Shown here: piece by piece, positions 11,801-22,324 of the stretch
Layout: the number at the start of each line of letters is the position of its first letter
Position numbering within the stretch: the stretch's first letter is position 1
Source of the DNA: Xylocopa sonorina
Lineage: Eukaryota; Arthropoda; Insecta; Hymenoptera; Apidae
Length of the DNA: 64,000 nucleotides
Assembly (NCBI RefSeq): GCF_050948175.1
Contig: NW_027490175.1
Location: 496,001-560,000, forward strand
Reading direction: 5' to 3'
Notes under the pieces: generated by a model
The model's input: the letters and a program-made list of their open reading frames with translations, nothing else
Told to the model about the DNA's origin: nothing
Database searches by the model: none
Made by a program: the position numbers and the translations under genes

Positions 11801-13270
11801 TCCGCTCGCGAGATCGAATGTACTAAAATACTTCGCACTCCCGAGCTGATCAAGTATCTCGGTAATGCAAGGGAGGGGATAGGCATCGGCGACAGATTTC
11901 TCATTGAGTGCGCGGTAGTCGATGACGACGCGCCATTGCTTGTTGCCCAAGGAGTCCGGTTTCTTTGGGACAACCCACAATGGCGAATTATATGGTGATT
12001 TTGACGGAGAGATGACACCATTTTGTAAAAATTTGTCGACTTGTCGTCGAATCTCCTCCTTATGAGCTGGTGGGAAACGGTATTGTTTCACATTGACGGG
12101 GCGGTCGTCGACGGTTGGAATCTTGTGCGTGGTTGCTGACGTATGCCCTAATTTATCCCCCTCAATGTGAAAAAGCTCCTGCGTGCTTTGAACGAGACGG
12201 ACGACGTGCTCTCTTTCCTCTGCGTTGAGGTGGTCGAGACGGAGGAGACTAAGAATTCGATCTAAGCGAGATTTCGAAAGGTTGGCGGATTTCGATGTTT
12301 GTTTTAACGGCGCCTGTTGTACATTATTTTTAACCGCCTGAGCATAGGAGATTTGCTGAGTATTCGCGATTTTGCAACGCGAAGGAGGAGTTTCGATTGT
12401 CGAATATGGTTTCTGATTCGAGAAAGAAATAGAAGTTTTCCCTTTTTGGGATGAGCCGATCGGTACGGCGGATACGTTGGATTTAGTAGATTTAGAAAAA
12501 ACCGGATACAGCGACGGACTATCCTCCTCGTGGAGGGGAGTCATGATTTGCGCGGGCTCGAGTATGATCTCTGGTAACGCGATTTCGACGGCGCGGTCGG
12601 ATGAATTAATTATTCGAGTTACCGCTTTGCCCCGAATTACTCTGACGAGAGCGTTTCCGAAAAATATGCCCGGCGCAAGATCGATACGAGGAATTATACC
12701 TTCCGCGAGATTCGAATTAACTACGCGGACCTTGATACCGATATTTGATCTCGGCGGAATGGAGATACGGTCTCCTGACTTCGGAGAAGCTGCTTTGTCT
12801 TGCGTTCGAAGCTTCGATTTCGTTGTTGCATCGCGTTTCAGCGGAGGCGATGATTTACGCGGCGGGCGCGGCGGCGGAGGGGGAATAGATTCCGTGCGCG
12901 GCGCTTGTTTACGTTTCGGCGATAGGAGAGGCTTTATTTTCGACTCCGGTGACGGTTCCTCGAGTGCTTCGATATCGTCTTCGAAAGGAATTCTCTTACC
13001 ATTCCATTTGATTATTTTATTTGGAAAAGAGATTTCTGCGTCCATACAGAACCCGGAGCCGAGGATCCCGCTTGGTTTAAGGGGAAAATCATCCTCGACC
13101 ACATTAAAAGGGACGACGCGACCGAAAATGACAAGATTCACCGTCCCTAAGGTTGCGGTTTTGCCATCGGTTACCCCTGTTATTATGACGATCTCGGACT
13201 TATCGATTCGCGCGGATGCTTTTAGAGCCGAACGTTTTATAATATTTATTTCCGCCCCAGTGTCCACCAT
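8543..13270 (-). CDS. pol: Pol polyprotein of copy 1 (protease, RT, RNase H, integrase)
   Basis: The frame has 1575 codons counted from the Met just before the protease motif. It is open further upstream into gag, so the true entry is by -1 frameshift rather than at this Met. Domains in order: aspartic protease (DTGA 3-6, ILG 69-71); a linker of about 300 residues, proline-rich in part; RT (FDLASG from 485, YLDD 548-551); RNase H (TDAS 696-699, TDHRP 762-766, DALS 806-809). Integrase follows, with an HHCC zinc site (H1043, H1050, C1080, C1083), catalytic D1113, D1173 and E1209 at exact D-X59-D-X35-E spacing, and a GPY/F motif near 1343-1345. About 225 residues follow, with Ser/Glu-rich, basic and proline-rich stretches; the last ~96 are encoded by the 3' LTR. 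No catalytic residue is missing. Copy-specific changes include MGPLPK where the others have MGPLPE. Confidence 0.96.
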   Translation of the reverse strand: MVDTGAEINIIKRSALKASARIDKSEIVIITGVTDGKTATLGTVNLVIFGRVVPFNVVEDDFPLKPSGILGSGFCMDAEISFPNKIIKWNGKRIPFEDDIEALEEPSPESKIKPLLSPKRKQAPRTESIPPPPPRPPRKSSPPLKRDATTKSKLRTQDKAASPKSGDRISIPPRSNIGIKVRVVNSNLAEGIIPRIDLAPGIFFGNALVRVIRGKAVTRIINSSDRAVEIALPEIILEPAQIMTPLHEEDSPSLYPVFSKSTKSNVSAVPIGSSQKGKTSISFSNQKPYSTIETPPSRCKIANTQQISYAQAVKNNVQQAPLKQTSKSANLSKSRLDRILSLLRLDHLNAEEREHVVRLVQSTQELFHIEGDKLGHTSATTHKIPTVDDRPVNVKQYRFPPAHKEEIRRQVDKFLQNGVISPSKSPYNSPLWVVPKKPDSLGNKQWRVVIDYRALNEKSVADAYPLPCITEILDQLGSAKYFSTFDLASGFHQIPMEPADAPKTAFSTPHGHYEFKRMPFGLKNAPATFQRLMDNVLSGLQGNEIFVYLDDIVIYASSLQEHRLKFDKLTQRLKEANLVLQPDKCEFLRREVSYLGHIISEHGVKPDPAKISAVKNFPRPRNAKQIKQFLGLAGYYRRFIANFSNIAKPLTNLLKKDAPFVWRNEHENSFVKLRDCLCEAPILQYPNFKQPFVITTDASAEAIGAILSQGPIGRDLPIAYTSRLLNAAEKNYSTIEKECLAIVYAVHYFRPYIYGNQFKLVTDHRPLVWMNSVKDPSSRLVRWRLKLAEFDYEMVYKSGKTNLNADALSRNPAQIFPLSYSENSEDDIFDVPPETRKKYTTLAPPPTPVTSEPELPTPGTSFRTNTAPPPQVASDSTDFYTPAPNEFFRREPLFNFSRDALSTRRDNVVVFVTQSGHPYDTGAKDLANAEKFLLNKNHVLTKAKVIQIGNEFQIQLPIVEHSTRSINFQTVIETFRSLCDVVNELQLQTFSIAQTYLDSVSWSRIQKILQDLFYETTVQITVCQGLIKTPSVEERLKIIRENHDSPVGGHKGVNKTYSRIRQQYFWPNMKTQIQEYIGKCKSCQTEKLVRVKTRQPLTLTDTPGRAFDKISMDVMGPLPKTSDGYTSILTIQDLLTKYSVAVPLKTTTAVDIAEALIKEFICKFGCPKGILTDQGSNFINSLIKAIAIKFRIKQYKSTAFHPQTNGSVERSHHVLAEYLKHYIESSNDWVNWLPYAMFSYNTSVHEGTLYTPHELVFGRIARTPSATPFQDSSDNETYSDYLIQLQEKISKSQDLAKANLDNAKRRSKYYYDRNLNVQNFEVGQWVYLLKEPNKHKFQAQYSGPYRILEILGNCNVKLNVKGRHKIVHTNKIKICKRMHSMQSVDASERKVRKTENEVSESSDIQTNAKSESDESACNPKEARSHGPNSKRYRQDQPGEKPQIPQHPADRTKRRIQHPEIYPTDKRSRHGRDSFSKGGGVTSGVPPATLRRPPHHPQHPYPEPLHTGHPPTRRPYRRRQRYEREEGCSMPRPRAISTHEGEDFTPYYEGEELSDTYWVESPAITKPYTYFSYMWD
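8835..8873 (-). promoter_or_regulatory. Polypurine tract and flanking hairpin of copy 1
   Basis: In element orientation, AAGGGGGGTGG directly abuts the 3' LTR (8835-8845), the place where plus-strand DNA synthesis is primed. Upstream, across a short T-rich spacer, is the perfect inverted repeat ATCTCGGC-ATG-GCCGAGAT (8855-8873). Both lie inside the pol frame and are identical in all five elements. Confidence 0.85.
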
Positions 13271-13341
13271 GAAGCGAGTTGGTGAAATTAGAAGGTCGGA
13301 CTTTAAAATTACGTTTGGCGTGCTAGTTTTTCCGGTTATGT

Positions 13342-14673
13342 TTATCGCGGCGTTTCGTCGATTTCCGCGTTGGAGTTGTTCGCGGCGAGAGGACGGACTT
13401 GGTGCGCGGCCTCGCCACCTGTCTCGCGGCGGGTGCGGAGGCCATTGTCGTTTCCCGAATTTTTATTTACCGCGTTGTTGTACTGCCTTTTGCGGCACTC
13501 GCCTATTTCGTGCCCCGGGGTCTTGCAATAGCGACAAAATTTGGGCGCGTCCCTGGCTACGATTTGTCTCGGTTGTTCGTACGCGGGGCCTCGAGTAGGA
13601 GGCGGTACGTCCCTGGATCGCAAGTAAGCGTCACGGTATTCCTGCGGTCGGTACGGCGATGGCGGTCTGAGCCGACACTCGGTCGCGTAATGTCCGATAT
13701 TATTACATTTTCGGCAAATAACTTCGGCTGGTTTTTCGCGCGATTCTGGTCGCGCGACACGCGATCTACCTAGTCGGTTGCAATCACGTTCGTGCATTTG
13801 GTAAAGCTCTCGCGCTCGAGCGAACGTTTCTCGCAATGTGCCGAATGAATTTATCGTCATTTGCATTCGAATTTCCGGAATGAGACCGTCTTTAAAACAT
13901 TGTAGGGTGAGCGCGTCTACGTCATCGAGCGATTCCGGTGTGTCTCGTCGAGCAAGCCTCTCGCAATCAATTATAGCGGTTCTAAGATCTTTTACTCGAC
14001 CGATGTAATCTAGAATGTGCTCGTTCGCGCGCATAAATATATTAGCAAGTTCACCCCGATAATGATGAGCTGATTTTACGGAGCAAAATGTGCTGCGAAG
14101 AACGTCCGTTAATTCGAGTATTGTGTAACATGGCTCGTCTTCTAGCGCGGCGTAGGCACGACCCTTGAGTTTTCCCTTAAGCAGGCGTGTGAAAGTTCGC
14201 TCGCACCCATTAGGGATAAGCTCATAAGCGCGTTTACACGCTCGGGTAAACTGAAGAATGGGAATGTTCTGACCATCGAATGTCGGCACGGCTTCGAGGG
14301 CCTGCTTAAGTGATAGCTCGTCGTGTTGCGAACTATTTGTATTAAAATCGGAGCTCGAATTATGTCCGGAAAGCGGATTTCCCCGAGGAATATCTAGAGA
14401 AACAGTATCGTCGCGCGTTAAATCAGGCGTTCTGCGAATAGATTCTATTTCACGACGTAGAATTTCTATTTGCTGGAGCAACGCGGCATTACTCGGATCG
14501 GTTGCTTTCGTATTTTTCGCGGAAGTATTTTGTTGCGCGGTACTAGGAAGAGGCTCGGCGATAGCGTCTTGGAAGTCGAGCGTTCTGCTACTGCGTTTTT
14601 CGCGTTCGGAATCGGCCATCGCGGCGGCTCGCTGTGTCTGCTGGCGCGTTTTTGTCGGAGACCGGGTTGCCAT
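13342..14673 (-). CDS. gag: Gag nucleocapsid/capsid protein of copy 1
   Basis: 443 residues, the structural protein of the virus-like particle. The start is an ATG with a purine at -3 and G at +4, just downstream of the PBS leader. The N-terminal ~110 residues are polar, with a Leu/Ile-rich helix near 64-82 that could form a coiled coil. Residues ~120-300 fit a retrotransposon capsid-type domain. Two CCHC zinc knuckles follow: C320-C323-H328-C333 and C380-C383-H388-C393. The slippery heptamer covers codons 406-408. This copy has the four residues YRDA (near 346-349) that copies 2, 4 and 5 lack. The gag frame overlaps pol by about 120 nt. Confidence 0.95.
   Translation of the reverse strand: MATRSPTKTRQQTQRAAAMADSEREKRSSRTLDFQDAIAEPLPSTAQQNTSAKNTKATDPSNAALLQQIEILRREIESIRRTPDLTRDDTVSLDIPRGNPLSGHNSSSDFNTNSSQHDELSLKQALEAVPTFDGQNIPILQFTRACKRAYELIPNGCERTFTRLLKGKLKGRAYAALEDEPCYTILELTDVLRSTFCSVKSAHHYRGELANIFMRANEHILDYIGRVKDLRTAIIDCERLARRDTPESLDDVDALTLQCFKDGLIPEIRMQMTINSFGTLRETFARARELYQMHERDCNRLGRSRVARPESREKPAEVICRKCNNIGHYATECRLRPPSPYRPQEYRDAYLRSRDVPPPTRGPAYEQPRQIVARDAPKFCRYCKTPGHEIGECRKRQYNNAVNKNSGNDNGLRTRRETGGEAAHQVRPLAANNSNAEIDETPR
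13408..13456 (-). promoter_or_regulatory. Gag-pol -1 frameshift signal of copy 1
   Basis: In element orientation: GGGAAAC (13450-13456) phased as G GGA AAC in the gag frame, a 6-nt spacer, then a stem GGCCTC/GAGGCC. The inner 4-bp CACC/GGTG stem is separated from it by a 2x2 internal loop. The pol-frame stop lies 6 nt upstream of the heptamer, so pol can only be entered near here. Layout and phase match the known -1 frameshift signals of retroviruses. Confidence 0.85.
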
Positions 14674-14724
14674 ATCTAGTTTCGCGGTTCCTTTCGGCAG
14701 AATTTCCGGAGGAAACGCGGGGCT

Positions 14725-14742
14725 ATCCCACCGCTGTCACCA
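14725..14742 (-). promoter_or_regulatory. tRNA primer-binding site of copy 1
   Basis: In element orientation TGGTGACAGCGGTGGGAT, starting 13 nt after the 5' LTR. Its complement ends in CCA and looks like the T-stem and acceptor end of a tRNA. From memory of animal tRNAs it is closest to tRNA-Leu; this is not verified. The 13-nt gap is longer than usual but is the same in all five elements. Confidence 0.65.
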
Positions 14743-14755
14743 AAAATAACTTTCG

Positions 14756-16289
14756 TGTCACGTCCCGAGGTGCGGTTGCGCTCGCAACGGTGGCACAAAG
14801 TCGTAACCGTTCCCGAAAATAACGCGAATTGCGTCCGGACCGGGTTCGTTGGCGTTTCGGACTCGATAAAACGGTAACTAACACTAAACTTACCTTGCGA
14901 AGGCTTGATTCCGCTGTCTGAGTTCTCTTTCCAGGTACCTGGAGCGCCTTGGATCCGCAACCGGGATGGCGGCGGCGTACGGCTGGAACGGAGGTACGGG
15001 TCGTGCGGCGAAGGAAACCTCCTTCACAGGAACCAGGACTCGAACGCAGGAAATTGAATATTCTGGTGCATCACCCACGTATTCCCGAGCGAGACGACGA
15101 ATAAACTCTCTCCTCCCCGCGCGTCGTGTACGCTTTGTCGGAGGTGCAAGGCTCGTCGAGAATACTTGAACTTCGGTCGAGTACGGCGCGGCTAAGCGTT
15201 GGTTCGCTCTAGCTTACCGGGATCAACCTGGGCGCAAGATATTCTGTATACGGTAGAAGTGAGGATGGAGCAACTAAGCGCTGGTTCGCTCTAGTCGTCG
15301 AGCCTCAAGACTATCGCAGATGAGATATAGAAATAGAATAATCGCGAGCGTACCCGTGGAGTAGAATTAAGGAATTGTATTTGGACTCGAATAAAGATAC
15401 TTTGAATCTGGTAAAAATAAACTATATTCTATGATTTCACTATACTAAATACACTTGACTAAGTTCTAAGTTACTGACTAGCGATTACAATGAGAATTAG
15501 AAATAGTATAAAGTATCGAATGGACTCCGCTATGGGAGTATGGATAGAGACGAATGCATTAGAGCTAATTGCTCGTTGCGAATGAGCCTATTGCTCGGAT
15601 CGGAAGTGCATCGTTCGGATGCTGGATTAGAACTCTCCAGTTCGGAGATGAGATTGGAACTCTCCAGTTCGGAGATGAGTTGGGAACTCTCCGGTTCGGA
15701 GATGAGACGCGAACTGACTCTCGGATCTCGCGTCCGCGACCTCCTCGGGTCGCGCGGCGCGAGAGTCGCTGGGCCCTCGCGGTGGGGCGGACGGTCGGAG
15801 TAGGGCGGCCGCTCGGCCCTCGTGGTGGGGCGGCCGTTCGGAGTGGGGCGCGGCCCGCGTTAAGCGTGAGCCGCGAGCGTCGAGTGTGCGCGCGAGTGCA
15901 CGGAACATAACCGTGCATGAATAAAATATATACATATATTTACTTAAATCTAGGTGTGTGTTGGTGTGTATGTACATAGGTGAGTAGTGTGCTTATTCTA
16001 ATCCCACATGTACGAGAAGTACGTATAGGGCTTCGTGATTGCTGGGGATTCGACCCAGTATGTGTCGGAGAGCTCCTCGCCCTCGTAATACGGGGTGAAG
16101 TCCTCCCCCTCGTGTGTGGAGATCGCGCGTGGGCGCGGCATGCTGCATCCCTCTTCCCTCTCGTACCTTTGTCTCCTTCTGTAGGGACGGCGAGTCGGCG
16201 GGTGGCCCGTGTGCAGGGGCTCCGGATACGGATGCTGGGGATGATGAGGTGGACGCCGGAGGGTGGCAGGCGGTACGCCTGACGTTACA
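14756..16289 (-). repeat. 5' LTR of copy 1
   Basis: 1534 bp, a near-perfect match to the LTR at 7301-8834, with 3 minisatellite units at 15635-15715. As the upstream LTR it supplies the promoter. The splice-donor-like AAG/GTAAGT lies in its U5, read on the minus strand near 14893. Confidence 0.95.
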
Positions 16290-19200
16290 CATGTATTCCT
16301 CGTCTACACGTCAAATGAGTGTAAATGCGACACTTCCATGTAAGGAAATAGTGTTTGCAGATGTCTACGTATCGTAGCAATAGAGTTCTTATGATTCTTA
16401 AAACGCGATATCGCATCTCATTTCTATGTTTCATGGTAAGATATAATATGATTTGCGAAGTGTTATGTATTCCTCGTCTACACTTCAAATGAATGTAAAT
16501 GCGACACATACTTGCAAGGAAATAGCGTTTGCAAACGTCTACCTATCGTAGCAATAGGGTTCTAATGCTTCTTAAAACGCGATATCGCATCTCATTTCTA
16601 TGTTTCATGGTAAGGTATAATATGATTTGCGAAGTGTTATGTATTCCTCGTCTACACTTCAAATGAATGTAAATGCGACACATCCCTGCAAGGAAATAGC
16701 GTTTGCAAACGTCTACCTATCGTAGCAATAGAGTTCTAATGCTTCTTAAAACGCGATATCGCATCTCATTTCTATGTTTCATGGTAAGATATAATATGAT
16801 TTGCGAAGTGTCATGTATTCCTCGTCTACATTTCAAATGAATGTTAATGCGACACTTCCTTGCAAGGAAATAGCGTTTGCAGATGTCTATGTATCGTAGC
16901 AATAGATTTCTAATGCTTCTGAAAACGCGATATCGCATCTCATTTCTATGTATCATGGTAAGATATAATATGATTTGTGAAGTGTTATGTATTCCTCGTC
17001 TACACTTCAAATGAATGTAAATGCGACACTTCCTTGTAAGGAAATAGCGTTTGCCGATGTCTACCTATCGTAGCAATAGAGATCTAATGCTTCTTAAAAC
17101 GCGATATCGCATCTCATTTCTATGTATCATGGTAAGATATAATATGATTTGCGAAGTGTTATGTATTCCTCGTCTACACTTCAAATGCATGTAAATGCGA
17201 CACATCCTTGCAAGAAAATAGCGTTTGCAAACGTCTACCTATCGTAGCAATAGAGTTCTAATGCTTCTTAAAACGCGATATCGCATCCCATTTCTATATT
17301 TCATGGTAAGATATAATATGATTTGCGAAGTGTTATGTATTCCTCGTCTACACTTCAAACGAATGTAAATGCGACACTTCCTTGCAAGGAAATAGCGTTT
17401 GCAGATGTCTACGTATCGTCGCAATAGAGTTCTTATGATTCTTAAAACGCGAAATGGCATCTCATTTCTATATTTCATGGTAAGATATAATATGATTTGC
17501 GAAGTGTCATGTATTCCTCGTCTACACTTCAAATGAATGTAAATGCGACACTTCCTTGCAAGGAAATAGCGATTGCAGATGTCTACCTATCGTAGCAATA
17601 GAGTTATAATGCTTCTTAAAACGCGATATCGCATCTCATTTCTATGTTTCATGGTAAGATAAAATACGATTTGCGAAGTGTCATGTATTCCTCGTCTACA
17701 CTTCAAATGAACGTAAATGCGACACTTCCTTGCAAGGAAATAGCGATTGCAGATGTCTACCTATCGTAGCAATAGAGTTATAATGCTTCTTAAAACGCGA
17801 TATCGCATCTCATTTCTATGTTTCATGGTAAGATAAAATACGATTTGCGAAGTGTCATGTATTCCTCGTCTACACTTCAAATGAACGTAAATGCGACACT
17901 TCCTTGCAAGGAAATAGCGTTTGCAGATGTCTATGTATCGTAGCAATAGATTTCTAATGCTTCTGAAAACGTGATATCGCATCTCATTTCTATGTTTCAT
18001 GGTAAGATATAATATGATTTGCGAAGTGTCATGTATTCCTCGTCTACACTTCAAATGAATGTAAATGCGACACTTCCTTGCATGGAAATAGCGTTTGCAG
18101 ATGTCTACGTATCGTAGCAATAGAGTTCTTATGATTCTTAAAACGCGATATCGCATCTCATTTCTATGTATCATGGTAAGATATAATATGATTTGCGAAG
18201 TGTTATGTAATCCTCGTCTACACTTCAAATGAATGTAAATGCGACACTTCCTTGCAAGAAAATAGTGTTTGCAAACGTCTACCTATCGTAGCAATAGAGT
18301 TCTAATGCTTCTTAAAACGCGATATCGCATCTCATTTCTATATTTCATGGTAAGATATAATATGATTTGCCAAGTGTTATGTATTCCTCGTCTACAATTC
18401 AAATGAATGTAAATGCGACACTTCCTTGCAAGGAAATAGCGTTTGCAGATGTCTACGTATCGTAGCAATAGTGTTCTTATGATTCTTAAAACGCGATATC
18501 GCATCTCATTTCTATGTTTCATGGTGAGATATAATATGATTTGCGAAGTGTCATGTATTCCTCGTCTACACTTCAAATGAATGTAAATGCGACACTTCCT
18601 TGCAAGGAAATAGCGTTTGCAGATGACTATGTATCGTAGCAATAGATTTCTAGTGCTTCTTAAAACGTGATATCGCATCTCATTTCTATGTTTCATGGTA
18701 AGATATAATATGATTTGCGAAGTGTCATGTATTGCTCGTCTACACGTCAAATGAATGTAAATGCGACACTTCCTTGCAAGGAAATAGCGTTTGCAGATGT
18801 CTACGTATCGTAGCAATAGAGTTCTTATGATTCTTAAAACGCGATATCGCATCTCATTTCTATGTTTCATGGTAAGATATAATATGATTTGCGAAGTGTC
18901 ATGTATTCCTCGTCTACACTTCAAATGAATGTAAACGCGACACTTCCTTGCTAGGAAATAGCGTCTGCAGATGTCTACGTATTGTAGCAATGGAGTTCTT
19001 ATGATTCTTAAAACGCGATATCGCATCTCATTTCTATGTTTCATGGTAAGGTCTAATATGATTTGCGAAGTGTTATGTATTCCTCGTCTACACTTCAAAT
19101 GAATGTAAATGCGACACTTCCTTGCTAGGAAATAGCGTCTGCAGATGTCTAGGTATCGTAACAATAGCGTTCTAATGCTTCTTAAAACGCGATATCGCAT

Positions 19201-22200
19201 TCCATTTCTATGTTTCATGGTAAGGTATAATATGATTTGCGAAGTGTTATGTATTCCTCGTCTACACTTCAAATGAATGTAAATGCGGCACATCCTTGCA
19301 AGGAAATAGCGTTTGCAAACGTCTACCTATCGTAGCAATAGAGTTCTAATGCTTCTTAAAACGCGATATCGCATCTCATTTCTATGTTTCATGGCAAGGT
19401 ATAATATGATTTGCGAAGTGTTATGTATTCCTCGTCTACACTTCAAATGAATGTAAATGCGACACTTCCTTGCAAGGAAATAGCGTTTGCAGATGTCTAT
19501 GTATCGTAGCAATAGATTTCTAATGCTTCTTAAAACGTGATATCGCATCTCATTTCTATGTTTCATGGTAAGATATAATATGATTTGCGAAGTGTTATGT
19601 ACTCCTCGTCTACACTTCAAATGAATGTAAATGCGACACTTCCCTGCAAGGAAATAGCGTTTGCAGATGTCTACGTATCGTAGCAATAGTGTTCTTATGA
19701 CTCTTAAAACGCGATATCGCATCTCATTTCTATGTTTCATGTTGAGATATAATATGATTTGCGAAGTGTCATGTATTCCTCGTCTACACTTCAAATGAAT
19801 GTAAATGCGACACTTCCTTGCAAGGAAATAGCGTTTGCAGATGTCTACGTATCGTAGCAATAGAGTTCTTATGATTCTTAAAACGCTATATCGCATCACA
19901 TTTCTATGTTTCATGGTAAGATATAATATGATTTGCGAAGTGTTATGTATTCCTCGTCTACACTTCAAATGAATGTAAATGCGACACATACTTGCAAGGA
20001 AATAGCGTTTGCAAACGTCTACCTATCGTAGCAATAGAGTTCTAATGCTTCTTAAAACGCGATATCGCATCTCATTTCTATGTTTCATGGTAAGGTATAA
20101 TATGATTTGCGAAGTGTTATGTATTCCTCGTCTACACTTCAAATGAATGTAAATGCGACACTTCCTTGCAAGGAAATAGCGTTTGCAGATGTCTACGTAT
20201 CGTAGCAATAGTGTTCTTATGATTCTTAAAACGCGATATCGCATCTCATTTCTATGTTTCATGGTGAGATATAATATGATTTGCGAAGTGTCATGTATTC
20301 CTCGTCTACACTTCAAATGAATGTAAATGCGACACTTCCTTGCAAGGAAATAGCGTTTGCAGATGTCTACGTATCGTAGCAATAGATTTCTAATGCTTCT
20401 TAAAACGTGATATCGCATCTCATTTCTATGTTTCATGGTAAGATATAATATGATTTGCGAAGTGTTATGTATTCCTCGTCTACACTTCAAATGAATGTAA
20501 ATGCGACACTTCCTTGCAAGGAAATAGCGTTTGCAGATGTCTACGTATCGTAGCAATAGTGTTCTTATGATTCTTAAAACGCGATATCGCATCTCATTTC
20601 TATGTTTCATGGTGAGATATAATATGATTTGCGAAGTGTCATGTATTGCTCGTCTACACGTCAAATGAATGTAAATGCGACACTTCCTTGCAAGGAAATA
20701 GCGTTTGCAGATGTCTACGTATCGTAGCAATAGAGTTCTTATGATTCTTAAAACGCGATATCGCATCTCATTTCTATGTTTCATGGTAAGATATAATATG
20801 TTTTGCGAAGTGTCATGTATTCCTCGTCTACACGTCACACGAATGTAAATGCGACACTTCCATGTAAGGAAATAGTGTTTGCAGATGTCTACGTATCGTA
20901 GCAATAGAGTTTTTATGATTCTTAAAACGCGATATCGCATCTCATTTCTATGTTTCATGGTAAGATATAATATGTTTTGCGAAGTGTTATGTATTCCTCG
21001 TCTACACTTCAAATGAATGTAAATGCGACACTTCCTTGCAAGGAAATAGCGTTTGCAGATGTCTACGTATCGTAGCAATAGTGTTCTTATGATTCTTAAA
21101 ACGCGATATCGCATCTCATTTCTATGTTTCATGGTGAGATATAATATGATTTGCGAAGTGTCATGTATTCCTCGTCTACACTTCAAATGAATGTAAGTGC
21201 GACATTTCCTTGCAAGGAAATAGCGTTTGCAGATGTCTACGTATCGTAGCAATAGTGTTCTTATGACTCTTAAAACGCGATATCGCATCTCATTTCTATG
21301 TTTCATGGTGAGATATAATATGATTTGCGAAGTGTCATGTATTCCTCGTTTACACTTCAAATGAATGTAAATGCGACACTTCCTTGCAAGGAAATAGCGT
21401 TTGCAGATGTCTACGAATCGTAGCAATAGAGTTCTTATGATTCTTAAAACGCGATATCGCATCACATTTCTATGTTTCATGGTAAGATATAATATGATTT
21501 GCGAAGTGTTATGTATTCCTCGTCTACACTTCAAATGAATGTAAATGCGACACATACTTGCAAGGAAATAGCGTTTGCAAACGTCTACCTATCGTAGCAA
21601 TAGAGTTCTAATGCTTCTTAAAACGCGATATCGCATTTCATTTCTATGTTTCATGGTAAGGTATAATATGATTTGCGAAGTGTTATGTATTCCTCGTCTA
21701 CACTTCAAATGAATGTAAATGCGACACATCCTTGCAAGGAAATAGCGTTTGCAAACGTCTACCTATCGCAGCAATAGAGTTCTAATGCTTCTTAAAACGC
21801 GATATCGCATCTCATTTCTATGTTTCATGGCAAGGTATAATATGATTTGCGAAGTGTTATGTATTCCTCGTCTACACTTCAAATGAATGTAAATGCGACA
21901 CTTCCTTGCAAGGAAATAGCGCTTGCAGATGTCTATGTATCGTAGCAATAGACTTCTAATGCTTCTTAAAACGTGATATCGCATCTCATTTCTATGTTTC
22001 ATGGTAAGATATAATGTGATTTGCGAAGTGTTATGTATTCCTCGTCTACACTTCAAATGAATGTAAATGCGACACATCCTTGCAAGGAAATAGCGTTTGC
22101 AGATGTCTAAGTATCGTAGCAATAGTGTTCTTATGATTCTTAAAACGCGATATCGCATCTCATTTCTATGTTTCATGGTGAGATATAATATGATTTGCGA

Positions 22201-22324
22201 AGTGTCATGTATTCCTCGTCTACACTTCAAATGAATGTAAATGCGACACTTCCTTGCAAGGAAATAGCGTTTGCAGATGTCTACGTATCGTAGCAATAGA
22301 TTTCTAATGCTTCTTAAAACGTGA

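Larger units (their letters stand above)
7301..16289 (-). mobile_element. Complete Ty3/gypsy LTR retrotransposon, copy 1 (8989 bp)
   Basis: Two 1534-bp LTRs bracket a 5921-bp interior with PBS, gag, pol and PPT, all on the minus strand. Target-site duplication CATG lies at 7297-7300 and 16290-16293, inside a satellite monomer (aagtgtCATGtattcc). The two LTRs show one visible difference, ggcgcgcgag near 8302 versus ggcgcgagag near 15757. All frames are intact, so this copy is young and could be autonomous. No env-like frame and no chromodomain are visible. Confidence 0.96.

Noticed and set aside
8823..13270. Chromodomain that could explain satellite targeting
   Set aside because: After the GPY/F motif the tail is low-complexity, charged and proline-rich, without a recognisable chromodomain aromatic cage pattern.
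12477..13598. Long antisense frame (351-373 codons) opposite the pol 5' end in every copy
   Set aside because: It overlaps the protease-linker part of pol on the other strand in near-identical copies. No domain is recognisable, and conservation follows from pol and from recency.
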